Shown here: positions 31,368 to 41,730 of the stretch, one piece after another | Layout: the number at the start of each line of letters is the position of its first letter | Position numbering within the stretch: the first letter of the stretch is position 1 | Assembly: GCA_022414725.1 (NCBI GenBank) | Contig: CM039465.1 | Coordinates: 45,685,726 to 45,749,725, forward strand | Direction: 5' to 3' | Source: Microglena sp. YARC | Taxonomy: Eukaryota > Chlorophyta > Chlorophyceae > Chlamydomonadales > Chlamydomonadaceae | Length of the DNA: 64,000 nt | The notes under the pieces: model-generated | What the model saw: only the letters and a program-made list of their open reading frames with translations | The model's database searches: none | What the model was told of the DNA's origin: nothing | Program-made: the position numbers and the translations under genes

Positions 31368-34148
31368 ATGGACGCGCCGCAATACCCCAAGTTCGACGGT
31401 AAGGGAACACTTGAAACCTTTGCTACCTGGTACAAGGACATGACCAGCCCAATGCTGGACAACATCTGCAGGCATTCGGTGCTTGATGGAGACAAAGACT
31501 TCATCCCGCTTTCAGAGCCGAAAGACGGCATGCACTATATTACCTCGCCCAACAGTAATATCACTGCCATCAGCAGCTTTCTTGCTATGGACCACATTTG
31601 CAACTCAGCACACTCATCCATCGCTGCTGCTCTTCGTGACCGCAGTAACAATGCGGCATCTGCTTTGCGCTACCTGAGACACGAGTATGGATCAGGTTTC
31701 ATGCTAGATCCTCCTATCCCAACTCCCATTCCCACAACCCTCAGATCTCTTAACTTCTCCCGCCACTCTATCCATCGCACTGCAGCAATTCCCATCCGCC
31801 GAGCATCCAGGTCCCCCTCTGACCGGAATGCGCCACCCCCACCGCCATTCGTGGATGCTCCCCCTCCACCACCGAAGATGCCTCTGTGTCCCAATGATCC
31901 TCTTGCCCTCTGCCCCTTGGACGACGCCAAACTCAAGGCCAGTCTCCGCGCGAGGGCGCAGAAGATCCCGGAGAAGGACCCTTACTGGTTCAAGGACATC
32001 CAAGAGGGTCGCTACAAAGAGCGACCTCAACCTCCTCCGGGCCCATCCAGGCCGATTCCTGTAGACCAGCCAACTGCGACTGGTATCCCATCATCAGCGG
32101 GCAAGGAATTCTGGATTGGTGAGGATGACCCTGCTGGATCATCTGATCAACCTGAAGACCAGGCATCTGCTGCACCTAAGGTGCCACCTGTCCACCCGGA
32201 TGCCCATATCCCTGGATGGTATCCAGAGTGGAAAGAGGACATGCTTAAAGAGCGGGACGCCATGCTTGAAAGTAAGATCTCTAGTATCCTGCCCTATCCT
32301 GCTGATCCTCCTGTCCTTCACACTGTCTCAGAGATAGGAAACCCCCCCACTCTGCAGAATACCCACAGTAGTGGGGACCAACAAGACCAAGACCCTACTC
32401 CTGAGCCTGACCCTGTCCTTCACACTGTCTCAGAGATAGGAAGTTCCCCCACTCTGCAGAACACCCACAGTAGTGGGGACCATGAAGATGCAACTCCTGA
32501 TCCGGATCCCTCTGAGCACCCATCTGGCAATACGATTATGTGTTTCTATCCCTCTCAACCCATGGCACATGACTGGGTACTCAGCTCTGATTCAATTCAT
32601 CACCTTACCTACAACAAGCATGCACTCATCAGAATCATACCTCTATCTCCTCCAGTACCGGTGTTCTTCCCAGGACATCCCCATCCACGTATGTGCTCCT
32701 CCACAGGCACAGCTGTAATCCAAGCACACAATGGCTTGGTCCTAACCCTCAAGGATGTTCATGTATGTCCCATTGCTAGTGACCCCATGCCACTCATCAT
32801 TCCACACAATGGCATTCCAATGCAACTCATCAGCATCCCAGCTATGATGAGAAAAGATGATGCCCTTACCCTTTCTTTGGATGACTCCCAGGCTACCCTA
32901 TGCCTCCCTTCCCAAGAGGACATAGGACAGGACGCTGAGCCTGGACCATCACTTCTGCCTGTCCTGGTCTGCCACAACAATGCCAAAGGGGGAGTCTATA
33001 CCACAGATGTATTCTACCCCAAGCCTACTGATCACCCAGATCAAGACAGCCCAGTTGACCCATGGTACCTGAACCCTAACGTCATGGTACACCATTTATG
33101 CTCAGCAGGAAGAGCTAAATGGACTCAACGGTTCAAGGACTCTGCAGACCGCCTCACTGAACTGGCATCTCCTCCTCCTCCTCCTTTATCGTCATCTCCA
33201 GCTCCTCCTCCTCCTCCATTGCCACCGTCAGTTTCTGCTCCTCCTCCCCCATCTCCACCAGCTCCTGTCTCCTCCCCTCCCTCCACTTCTGCTGACCCTG
33301 CTGACCCTCCATCTACAAGCCCTATCCCTGCTTCCCCCAGCCGTACCAGGAAAAGAGATAAGAGAAAGCCAGATATGACATGCTGGAACTGTGATGGATT
33401 TGGACATTCCTCTACACAGTGCCCCTCACCTGACACAAACTTGGCTCATAAACCACCCATGGACACCCTTCTCCAGTCCAAGCCAACAGGCCCTCCTGTA
33501 CCAGTGCCTCCAGCACCCCCTAGAGCTCCTGCCACTGTCCAGTACCAGAAGAAATCCAATGGTGAGCCTTCCCCAGACTACCTGTACTGGTCAGACTGTC
33601 ATAGAGAAGCAGGATATGTAGAGGTCATGCCAGATAGTGCCCCTAGTTGTAGCAAGGATGATGCCATAGATGTTGCCCAACAGTTGGCCAACATGAAAGC
33701 ATCAATGCTGGAGATCTATAAGAAGAGGTATCCGTCTGTAGCCAGCCAGCAGACTATCCAGCCACCAGTAGGGCCACCAGCACAGCCACCAGTAAAGCCA
33801 CCAGTAGAGCTACCAGTAGAGCCACCAGTAAAGCTACCAGTAGAACCACCAGCAGAGCCACAAGTACAGCCAGCAGTTCAGCCACCAGTAGAGCCCCCAG
33901 TAGAGCCAGCAGTAGAGCGACCTGCAGATAAACCTACACAGTTGGCCACTGCCATCCTGTCCCTCTTTAGGAGGACATACTCCTCCAGACCATGGTCCCC
34001 ACTGGCATCACAGACTTCTCTCCAGGTAGCACACCACCCACATCAGAACCAGGTTCCCAAGCTGACATACAGAACAATGCCCACATGCCTGCTGTCATCT
34101 ACACCCTTGAGAACCACAGGGAGGGATACTATCCCCTGGGGGAACTGA
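31368..34148 (+). CDS. Gag-like polyprotein with dead protease domain and CCHC knuckle
   Basis: The likely start is the second Met ('MDAPQYPKFDGKGTLETFAT', 31,368), because the 'KFDG..' opening is typical of copia Gag; a Met six codons upstream is possible. The order is: Gag-like helical region (residues 1-130); Pro-rich linkers; a tandem duplication 'VLHTVSEIG..PTLQNTHSSGD' (32,313-32,480); a copia-protease-like stretch 'HDWVLSSDSIHHLTYNKHAL' (about residue 400); 'LTLKDVHVCP'; a zinc knuckle 'CWNCDGFGHSSTQC' (about residue 670); then PPVEP-type repeats. The protease DSGA triad is replaced by SSDS, so it should be inactive. The knuckle follows the protease, whereas in copia it precedes it. 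The frame ends at 34,148, but related coding continues in another frame from about 33,990. Confidence 0.8.
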   Translation: MDAPQYPKFDGKGTLETFATWYKDMTSPMLDNICRHSVLDGDKDFIPLSEPKDGMHYITSPNSNITAISSFLAMDHICNSAHSSIAAALRDRSNNAASALRYLRHEYGSGFMLDPPIPTPIPTTLRSLNFSRHSIHRTAAIPIRRASRSPSDRNAPPPPPFVDAPPPPPKMPLCPNDPLALCPLDDAKLKASLRARAQKIPEKDPYWFKDIQEGRYKERPQPPPGPSRPIPVDQPTATGIPSSAGKEFWIGEDDPAGSSDQPEDQASAAPKVPPVHPDAHIPGWYPEWKEDMLKERDAMLESKISSILPYPADPPVLHTVSEIGNPPTLQNTHSSGDQQDQDPTPEPDPVLHTVSEIGSSPTLQNTHSSGDHEDATPDPDPSEHPSGNTIMCFYPSQPMAHDWVLSSDSIHHLTYNKHALIRIIPLSPPVPVFFPGHPHPRMCSSTGTAVIQAHNGLVLTLKDVHVCPIASDPMPLIIPHNGIPMQLISIPAMMRKDDALTLSLDDSQATLCLPSQEDIGQDAEPGPSLLPVLVCHNNAKGGVYTTDVFYPKPTDHPDQDSPVDPWYLNPNVMVHHLCSAGRAKWTQRFKDSADRLTELASPPPPPLSSSPAPPPPPLPPSVSAPPPPSPPAPVSSPPSTSADPADPPSTSPIPASPSRTRKRDKRKPDMTCWNCDGFGHSSTQCPSPDTNLAHKPPMDTLLQSKPTGPPVPVPPAPPRAPATVQYQKKSNGEPSPDYLYWSDCHREAGYVEVMPDSAPSCSKDDAIDVAQQLANMKASMLEIYKKRYPSVASQQTIQPPVGPPAQPPVKPPVELPVEPPVKLPVEPPAEPQVQPAVQPPVEPPVEPAVERPADKPTQLATAILSLFRRTYSSRPWSPLASQTSLQVAHHPHQNQVPKLTYRTMPTCLLSSTPLRTTGRDTIPWGN

Positions 34149-34712
34149 TGGAGATATTAGATCACATGATGCTCTTGCCTACCCCACCCTGCATAATCAA
34201 CATGCTCAGGGTCCCCTTATACACCTTGATCCATGACTTCTATGCAAGGTACAAGCACCTGAGGTCCCTTCCAAACCAAATCTGGAGAGAACAGGATATG
34301 CCCACCAATCCTGCACCAGTTATTACCCCTATCCACTTGCACTCTAAGCTTCTGGCCACTCTCATATATATGTATGACACCTGCTCAGCCAGCATGAAGG
34401 ATAGATTGAAGGACCATCTGCCTGCAGGCAGCCATGGTCAGTGCCTACTGCAATGCAGCCCACAGGCAGCCAGGACTCCTCATGCAGTCCCATCAGATCA
34501 GGACAGATGGAGAGCCCAGTCCTATCCTGATCTACGTTGATGATGCCATCATGCCCTGGAATCAGCAAGACTGTTTCATCCTCAACTTCTGCCCTCTTGC
34601 CTTCCACTCTGACCCCACAGCTGACCTGTGGGATGACCTGCACCAGGCCATCACAACTAGGCTTAAGAGAGATGGGTTCTACCAGATCCCATACCCAGTT
34701 GATGACACATGA
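33992..34712 (+). pseudogene. Frameshifted C-terminal part of the same polyprotein
   Basis: Reading shifts by one base into 33,992-34,430 ('GYYPLGELMEILDHMMLLPT', 'LIHDFYARYKHLRSLPNQIW') and then back to the first frame from 34,434 to the stop at 34,710. The last part contains 'SPILIYVDDAIMPWNQQ', which echoes the YVDD box of copia RT, and 'DLHQAITTRLKRDGFYQIPY'. Without other RT motifs this could be a deletion remnant of pol or coincidence. Composition supports coding ancestry. Confidence 0.5.
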
Positions 34713-35105
34713 TCTCCTGATCTAGTAGCTAGCCAGAGTTGATAGATTATAAGTTTACATGGCATCCCTTGTAGTTCTTTAGACTTGAATTTTCACCAGT
34801 CACCTCTATCACCTCAATCCTAGCCTGCCTGACACCAAGGAACAAACTTTTCCTAGATATTGATTGATTGCAACTTGATTGTCTGCTTTCTTCTATTTTA
34901 GATTTGACCTGAGCAGACATCCTGCCCCACAGGATATTCCTAAGCCTCCTCTCCTTGCACCTGTTAAGCCAGCCTGCCAGCCAGCCCAAGTCTTTCTTTC
35001 AAAAGCATAAATTGCTTATAAATATTTTAAGTCCCTCTAGTTTTCTTTTAACTCCTCTAATTCCCGGAATTCTCCAGATTGAAGAATACCAGGAATTGGG
35101 GGGGA
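34713..35105 (+). other. 3' untranslated region of the non-autonomous element
   Basis: Non-coding sequence with TGATTGATTG and pyrimidine-rich stretches, ending in the polypurine tract 'TTGGGGGGGA' (35,096-35,105) directly before the 3' LTR. Confidence 0.75.
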
Positions 35106-35351
35106 TGTTATTCACCGGGTTTCACCGGCTCACCTAGAGTGACTTAGAGTGCACAGGACTCCTCCCTGTGGCACTGTACTGCTGTGCCGCTGCCAGCTAT
35201 GGCACGGACTCTGATGCCGGTACCATGAGGTACCGCGGCATCCCAGTACTTTCTCCTAGCGCATAGATCGAATGCTTATCTAACTGTAAAGATCTTATCC
35301 TTGCCGTCTTCCCCTCGTCTCTGTGCTCTGCACATACTCCGGAAATTCACA
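35106..35351 (+). repeat. 3' LTR of the non-autonomous element
   Basis: 246 bp, TG..CA ends, followed by the target duplication ACTGC at 35,352-35,356. Confidence 0.95.
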
Positions 35352-35356
35352 ACTGC

Positions 35357-35800
35357 TGGCCCATTATGAGAAGCAGTATACACTAAGAACAGGGACATGT
35401 CACCAGTGATAGACGATGCAGCCCCAGAATCAACATGCCAGACACCCTCAGAGAGACTAGGGCTACACAGGTTTGTGAACTTCGTGTTACAAGAGAATAG
35501 GACAGGGCTTACCTCCTACTTCTTATCCAAAGCATACCCATCAATCTGGGCCTGCAGGGAGGACAACTGTTTGAAAGTCAACGTAGCCGGAAGGGCCAAG
35601 TTGATGGGCACGGGTGCTTTAACCTTTTACCATGTGCATCAAACTTGGCCTTTCGCAGATGCGGGTGCTTCGTCCAACAGTGCTCCTCCTTGTGGGACCG
35701 CTTGTTGGGACAGGGTCCCCAAGTGCACTCAAGGAAACGCTTGGCAGAGCCGCAACCCTGAGAACCAGATCCCTGCCCATGCTTAAAAGCAGCATTGGCA
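35357..35800 (-). pseudogene. Copia Gag zinc finger and protease N-terminus (frameshifted)
   Basis: On the minus strand, in a different frame from the main gag reading, the sequence gives 'CTWGPCPNKRSHKEEHCW', a Cys/His knuckle, then 'VDSGAASSITGDMSLF', the copia protease active site with intact DSGA. Coding stops at the non-autonomous insertion (TSD at 35,352) and continues at 30,570. The frameshift relative to gag lies near 35,800. Confidence 0.85.
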
Positions 35801-37616
35801 GGAGAGTGGGCGGGGAGGGTCGCGGGACCACCCAGGGTGCCTGGAGTCCGACCTGGGGTCGGAGCGCTATGTTGAGGATATCTATGTTGCGATACTCATT
35901 CAGACAGGTCCAGTAATCTACAGGGATCCCCTGGTGGCGCATCATCCCGAACTTGAGACGCAGAGAGTCGAAATGCGCCATCCGGATACCCCCAATGATG
36001 ATCCCCATGGCGTAATCCTGCGAAACTGGAGAACGCGCACTGCGGAGATCAGAGCAGTATCCCCGAACCCTGCGAAAAAAATCATCAACGCGCTCGTCAG
36101 AGCACATCACCGCATCACGAAGCTGGCCCATCAACAGAGGAACCTCTGCAGAGAGTTTATCAGAATTCCACCTTCGGATATCCAGAAAGATCTCCTTAGG
36201 GGTTGAATAATCCTGATACATCTTTACAAGGTCATCTGTCATATGGGCAAACATCATGGACAGGACCATGAAGTTCTGACGGTCAAGGGGCAGGGCACTC
36301 AGTCCCAACATAGCAGGATCAACAGGGGACTCACCAAGAGAGGCTCCAGAGGCAGCAAGGAGCCCAGAAGAAGCAACAGGAGCAACAGACAGGGATGCAT
36401 AATAATCCCTAACTTGCAGAAAGTTTTCTGCAGCCAGACCAGCGTCATACGCGCGCTGATCGTCTGTGCTCCTGATCTCATCAGTCAGGGACCTGGCATT
36501 TGCCAGTAACAGCTCAAAATCAGGCGTTACAGGACAGCGAGGGAACGGCTGACGCACAAACCGGTAGCCTACCTTCGGTTTCATACGCCACGTAGCACCA
36601 AAGGGACCTCTAATAGCAGGATACTGGATACCTACAGTCACATCCACTAGGAAATCACGAACTTGCTGCCCCAGGTCATTGAAAGCATGCACACGGCCCT
36701 TGAACCCCGTAGCCTTAGCAGCCTGAGTAGCGGTAACATCAAGCCTACCAAACAGAGTGATGTCCAGGCTATCAGCATCCACTTGAGCCCGACGGACATG
36801 GCGCAAAGTCCTCAATGGCAAGTCCGGAGCACGTCCTCCAGTGAGCAGATGCTCCCAAGCTTGACACGACAGGGGCATCGGCGGGGGAGGGGGAGGGGCA
36901 GGGGGTGGCATCTCCATAGGCGGAGGCGGAGGCTCCTTCGGAGCTGAAGCCACAGATCCAGAGGGTTGCAATGTGCTACCAGAGCGCAGATGCATGCCAG
37001 TGGCAGACCGCTCGAGGGGTAGAGCAACTGTAGTTCCAGCAGACATAGTCAACTTGGACGGCTTGTGAAACGCCGGAATCAAAGGCTCAGCCTCAAACAC
37101 CGGCGAGATAGTAGCGTCTTGAAGGACGCGAGCAGACGAAGACGGAGTGTCTCCACCGTTGTCCATGCTCGTAGCACTCTTCAAGTCGTCATCATCCTCT
37201 TCAACGTTGTCGTCATCGTCCTCAGTCAGATAGGCATCAGTGATGTGGTCATTCCTGAACTTAGCAGTTGCAGGAACGACACCTGAGGAGTACTCAATGA
37301 TTTGAGTTTGCACATCACATAGGGTCATAAGAACGTCCTCAACAGCCGGGGAGAGGCAACGGACAGTAGGGGGAAAAGCAGGGAAGATGGAAGAATGATG
37401 AGGGGGGGTGGCGTCCACAATGGCGGAAGGATTCTCTTCCCCGGCAGCAGAGGCCGTAGGTGCGCGCACATCTAGCCAATCATTTGGGACCTTCGGCTCC
37501 TCAGGAAGGACGGAGCCATTACTCACGATAACATGGCGCATACCCCGCGACCAAGAAAGTCCATTGCGAAGATGGAGCTTCTCAAAGCCGGCGGCTGGTC
37601 CTCGCGGAAGTTGCAT
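35801..37616 (-). CDS. Copia Gag
   Basis: The open frame starts 38 bp inside the 5' LTR boundary; the listed frame runs on to 35,619 but reads out of register at its end. It has an acidic stretch 'EDDDDNVEEDDDDL', a poly-Pro region, and then a helical Gag core, including 'TPKEIFLDIRRWNSDKLSAE', 'LLMGQLRDAVMCSDERVDDF' and 'YAMGIIIGGI', of the kind found before the zinc knuckle in copia Gags. It would form the particle. The N-terminal 250 residues are longer than usual for copia. Confidence 0.85.
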
Positions 37617-37640
37617 GTTTGAAAGCAGTGGTAGTTTGAT

Positions 37641-37654
37641 GGACCTCTATAACC
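37641..37654 (-). promoter_or_regulatory. Putative copia primer-binding site
   Basis: On the minus strand, 'GGTTATAGAGGTCC' directly follows the 5' LTR. It shares GGTTA with the site of the non-autonomous element, suggesting the same tRNA primer. Confidence 0.4.
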
Positions 37655-38006
37655 TATCAGCTTAAACACTTCAAGAGTGGAGAGATGCTTGCAGCGGTCA
37701 AACGCGCCAATCTATACACGGAGATGAGAATACTTTACAGCGATTGGGGAACCACAAAGGGCACCAGTGGTGGAAGGGGCGAAAGCCGGGAACCTAATCA
37801 GGGTACAGGCTATGCAGCGTGTCAGAGGACCAGGGGAAGCAGCCTACATGAAGCTGTCACTGTGTCATGTAGGATAACACAGTCTACGGGAAGCTGACAC
37901 AGTACAGACAGAAAAGGAGTTACTGTCTGTACCGATAGTTCTAAGAAAGTACATAAGTAGTCACCAAGACATAAAACGATTGAGTGAACCGCAATTGATG
38001 CTGATA
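37655..38006 (-). repeat. Copia 5' LTR
   Basis: 352 bp, the pair of 24,647-25,000, with the target duplication GCTTG outside at 38,007-38,011. Confidence 0.95.
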
Positions 38007-38026
38007 GCTTGGCTTAAACAAGCTTT

Positions 38027-38527
38027 ACATTACATTACATTACACTACATTACATTACATTACATTACATTACATTACATTACATTACATTACATTACAT
38101 TACATTACATTACATTACATTACATTACATTACATTACATTACATTACATTACATTACATTACATTACATTACATTACATTACATTACATGTTAAAGTCT
38201 ACTTGACACCGCGAGGGTGTATGAGACTCTGTGCTTTAAACAAAAAGAAAAAGCACCCACAAAGCAAAAAACCCCATTACATCAGGGGTGTGTCGATGTC
38301 AAACAAACCAAACTCCCAACCACCGTTTTGGTGTCGTAGGTATTAAACCCCCTAGAGCAGGACCCAGATCTCAACCACTTACAGTGGCGGAGGTAAGAAG
38401 CTAACAAATGAGAAGTCACAAGAAGAAAAAAAAGGGATGATAAATTACGGTGCCACTAAGCAGTCCAGGGCTTCCTGTCTTGCTCTTCTACAAATAGAAA
38501 GATAGTCGGCTAGGTTGCTCCAAAAAG
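38027..38527 (-). mobile_element. Inverted, 5'-truncated LINE-A inserted in LINE-A
   Basis: It is flanked by AGCTTT (38,021-38,026 and 38,528-38,533). On plus it starts with the tail, about 33 units of (ACATT)n to 38,190, then the reverse complement of the LINE-A 3' UTR, and then the coding end: the minus frame reads 'NLADYLSICRRARQEALDCL' followed by VAP and a stop. It interrupts LINE-A coding between 'LKQA' and 'LRFWNK'. It is nearly identical to the host element's own end at 47,944-48,260. Confidence 0.93.
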
Positions 38528-39225
38528 AGCTTTGCGCTTCTGGAACAAGACCATAGATAAAGAACCTGAGGATCTCATTAGAATGGCTCTTGAGGAATCT
38601 TTTGATTCCAACTCTGGCTGGGTTCATGACTTCCGTTGTGCTCTCCACAAGCTAGGATCCAGTAAAAACCTCAACATTTTGGAGGCTGTCGATGTCGAAG
38701 GTATTATGTCTGAAGTTTTTGAGTCATGGAGGTTTAAGTACCCAAGTGACACCAATGCAGTCAGAGACATCCCTGATGAGAGAAGGGTTGGCTTTAGACG
38801 TCTCCGATACCAGAAATGGTTCGCAGCCAACAGTAATGATGAGAATGGCTTGATTCCCTTTACATCCGCCTTACATAAGCAGGATCAGATTCGTTCCATA
38901 GCACAGTTTAGAATGGGTTCCCATTGGCTGAACATAGAAAGAATGAGGATGGTGGATAGAGCACACATCCCTCGTTCAATGAGACACTGTCAAATGTGTG
39001 GGTTCCAAAATCTGAGGATGAAATGCATATGTTTGAGTGCCCTTTTTATAATGATATTTGCCTCCGCTACCAGAAGCTGCTTACAGATATTTATAGGCAT
39101 GTCCATGAGGATACCGACTTAGTCGTCTGAAATGTGGAATTCTGCGATTCAACATTCAAACCTTTATGAATGGAAATGGCACTAAGACTTTTGGGAGCAA
39201 CCTAGCCGATTATCTTTCTACTTGT
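38528..39225 (+). pseudogene. LINE-A piece 3: C-terminal region
   Basis: It continues 'RFWNKTIDKEPEDLIRMALE' to 'FGSNLADYLSTC'. Near 38,980 it has a Cys/His motif: 'RHCQMCG' and, one frame over, 'SEDEMHMFECPFYNDI', giving the CxxC..HxxxxC arrangement common at LINE C-termini. The frame change near 39,005 is a disabling indel. The sequence is cut at 39,225 by the Dualen-like element, and the final 14 codons are at 47,944-47,988. Confidence 0.88.
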
Positions 39226-39829
39226 GCCAGAATGGAGGGCAGGCCAATGGGAGGGGAAGCTCCAAGAGATGAAGGACTTCGAACCCCATGCTGCAAACAC
39301 ATCCTGCCCCATCACGTGCAAGCCTGGGCGCAGACCTTCATGCATAACCAACACGGGCCCAACCTGGCCTACCTTCCTTTACGGTTTCCGTATCATCTTC
39401 TCTGATGTCTTGATTTTTGTGATCTTGCTGAACTATATTGTCCGTAGAAATAGGAGTACCCTCGCCCAACATGGTAGATACATGATACCCGGCGCGGTAT
39501 CCGAGTTTGTAACAAAGGATACTACCCCCCATTACCGCGCGAGTCTATTGCCTACCCCTCCCATCCATCGCACTACTTGGTTGAGTTGGTGGCTTCTTTG
39601 GACCACTCCTTCATGGCTAAACTGGACGACCTTCGGGACTCTGTCTCAGAAACGGCACATATGTGCAACGCTCTCTAAAAACGGTTTCCCCACCCCCACT
39701 TATAACAGGGACGGACCGATTAGAGGAAACTCATTCTATGCCCATCCCCTCCAGGACTCGACGTGTAGGGGAGGACAAAGCCCCCCCCCACAAAATACAC
39801 AACCACCCAACTATCACCGAGGCCAGCTC

Positions 39830-40365
39830 ATAAGCCCGGTCCAAAGCACTATCCTACCATACATTGAGAAACAAACTTCAAGCCACTGCCAAGTGCACGC
39901 CATCAATGCCTACCTCGGTGGACCACATGTTAACGAAGGGGAAATTTTCAAATTTGGGGAGAGACACCACCAAATACTCAAAGCAACCCGTAGCGACCTG
40001 GGTGTTAGGCCGCTCCACTTCACCTCAGCGGGAGATTTCTCAAATTTGCCGAATCGTACAACCTGATTATAATCCGGAACACCCAAACCCACACGACCCT
40101 ATCCCTGATGAACCCTACAACTTTGGGATCCTACCCGGCAGTAGCAAAGACCAAATCCTCCAACGTCTGCAAGGACACAGTAAATGTATCTTGCACTTAA
40201 CCACCCCCCTCCCAATCACCTATAAACATGCTGCTTGTCTAAAAAAATACCATAACATCTGGTATTGGATAGACTCAGAAAACCTCTCGCCAATCCCTTT
40301 GGACTCCACACCGGGAGCCTGGCAGGCCCTACATGGGAACATCTTCATCCTTAAAAAAGAGAGCG
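39830..40365 (+). pseudogene. Dualen N-terminal cysteine-protease-like domain
   Basis: The first half, in one frame, reads 'LPYIEKQTSSHCQVHAINAY', with a candidate nucleophile Cys at 39,887-39,889. After a frameshift near 40,040 the other half reads 'GILPGSSKDQILQRLQGHSK', then 'KHAACLKKYHNIWYWIDSEN' (candidate His and Asp), and ends 'ALHGNIFILKK'. The Cys...His...W-x-x-(D/N)-S layout and the closing strand resemble papain-fold deubiquitinase-like domains such as Josephin or OTU. Dualen is known to encode a cysteine protease. The start codon is uncertain: the frame is open back to 39,226. Confidence 0.6.
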
Positions 40366-40980
40366 CAGATATGAGGTTTTTGGACCCCCAATACCATCTT
40401 GACGTTGCGACGATGGATACTGTAGACACAACCCCTACTACAACTCCTACAAAACCCATGCCTCCACAACCCAACATGGAAGATACCATGATGAAGGACG
40501 CCAGCCCGCCCAATCGCACATCCCCCCCCAACACGCAAATGGACTGCGATACAGGAGATGCTGCCCCAGAGCCAACCCTCCCACTTGCAGCCACCACCTA
40601 TCACCCCGGGGTCACTACCCTCCTACCCGGACAACCCAATCTCTGCACTGTCACTTGCAACGCCCCAACTGTCAACAACCTGAAAAAACGTGGTAACACA
40701 GAGCACCCCCCCACCACAAAAAATATCAGGCACCCCAACAAGCATCTGAAACACTCACAAAAACTGGGCCCCAACATTAAACTCAAACAAACACCAATCC
40801 ACAACTTTTTCCCCCCCATCTCTAAAACCACCATTTCCAAGGGAGCCTCCCCCCCCCAACAGACTAAGAAGCTCAAACAAACATTCTTTAAACCAACCAT
40901 TCCTTTTACCCCTAAGGATAATGGACCTGCCCAACAACCCACCCACCATATCCAGTCACCCCTAGACTACTACATGGATA
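40366..40980 (+). CDS. Dualen low-complexity linker
   Basis: This continues the same frame (39,864-42,518). It is Thr/Pro-rich, then Lys-rich ('KKRGNTEHPPTTKNIRHPNK', 'GPNIKLKQTPIHNFFPPISK'), and probably disordered and nucleic-acid binding. No domain is recognisable. Confidence 0.6.
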
Positions 40981-40982
40981 AC

Positions 40983-41730
40983 ATGCATTTTCTACTCCTC
41001 AACTGCAGAGGGCTGAGGAGCTCCTGGGAGCTAATTCTCAATCACATCCTAGACCACAAACCAGATGTGGCTATTCTTACAGAAACCAAACTGCTCTCCT
41101 GCCTCTCCTTCATCCAATTCATCAAGAAGGAACTCCCCCAATACTCCCTTCACCACAGTAGTGTGGCCAAAACCCCGGACAACAACCACGGTAAAGGAGG
41201 GGTCATAATCCTCACCCACAAGCAATTAGGCCCCCCCGTCCACCATGAAGTCAATGCAGACCTGGCTGGTTGCCTGGTGCACATCACCTTCGGCTCAACC
41301 ACCCCAACTCCTACACACATCATAGGCGTCTACATGCCCCATGACCAACCCCCGCAACGGCAAGCCGCATATACATACATCGGGACTCACACCAAAAAGC
41401 CCAATCACACCACACTCTGTGGAGGGGATTGGAATGCAACCCTCTTTCCCTCAGATAGATCTACCCACGCCACTTCCCACACAGACCAACATCACATATC
41501 AATGTGCTCCCAACTCAACCTCCACCCCACCAACCCTTTCACTAGAGCACCCACCTTCCATTGCTACCAGGAAGGCAACCTCATGCACCACAGCAGAATG
41601 GATGACATCCTCATCTCCCCTTGCCCCAACCCCCTCCAGCCCCATATAAGTAAAAAAACCAGGGAGTTCGGAGGATACCTAGACCACATGGCCCTTCACC
41701 AAATTATCCCCCCTATTTACCTTCCCATAC
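40983..41730 (+). CDS. Dualen APE-type endonuclease domain
   Basis: The exonuclease/endonuclease/phosphatase fold motifs appear in order: 'FLLLNCRGL' (Asn), 'PDVAILTETKL' (catalytic Glu), 'IIGVYMPH', 'TLCGGDWNATL' (Asp and Asn), 'SRMDDILIS', and 'YLDHMALHQII' (Asp-His). This enzyme would nick target DNA for target-primed reverse transcription. The domain is about 245 residues long, normal for the family, with no internal stop. Confidence 0.92.

Larger units (their letters stand above)
30576..35351 (+). mobile_element. Non-autonomous copia-like LTR retrotransposon
   Basis: The 246-bp LTRs at 30,576-30,821 and 35,106-35,351 start TGTTATTCACC and end AATTCACA (canonical TG..CA). They differ at about four positions. 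The target duplication is ACTGC (30,571-30,575 and 35,352-35,356). A purine tract 'TTGGGGGGGA' immediately precedes the 3' LTR. The only long reading frame is Gag-like (31,350-34,148). There is no integrase, and at most a trace of RT. It lies in the protease of the host copia element in the opposite orientation. Confidence 0.93.
24647..38006 (-). mobile_element. Ty1/copia LTR retrotransposon with two nested insertions
   Basis: Two direct repeats of about 353 bp (24,647-25,000 and 37,655-38,006) are flanked by the 5-bp duplication GCTTG (24,642-24,646 and 38,007-38,011). On the minus strand the order is 5' LTR, gag, protease (DSGA), integrase, RT, RNase H, 3' LTR: the copia order. Without its two insertions it would be about 6.9 kb. 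Frameshifts lie near 35,800 and 28,406. The LTRs begin TATCAGC and end GCTGATA, so the termini are TA..TA rather than TG..CA. Confidence 0.95.

Noticed and set aside
34434..34712. Reverse transcriptase in the non-autonomous element, from 'ILIYVDDAI'
   Set aside because: A single YVDD-like box without any other RT motif is too little. Noted only as a possible remnant.
24647..38006. Host gene for a protease or integrase
   Set aside because: The LTRs, target duplication and copia domain order identify a retrotransposon.
37980..38195. Telomere-like array (TTACA)n
   Set aside because: It is a LINE tail: it is flanked by the LINE 3' UTR and a target duplication, and the unit is not a known telomere repeat.
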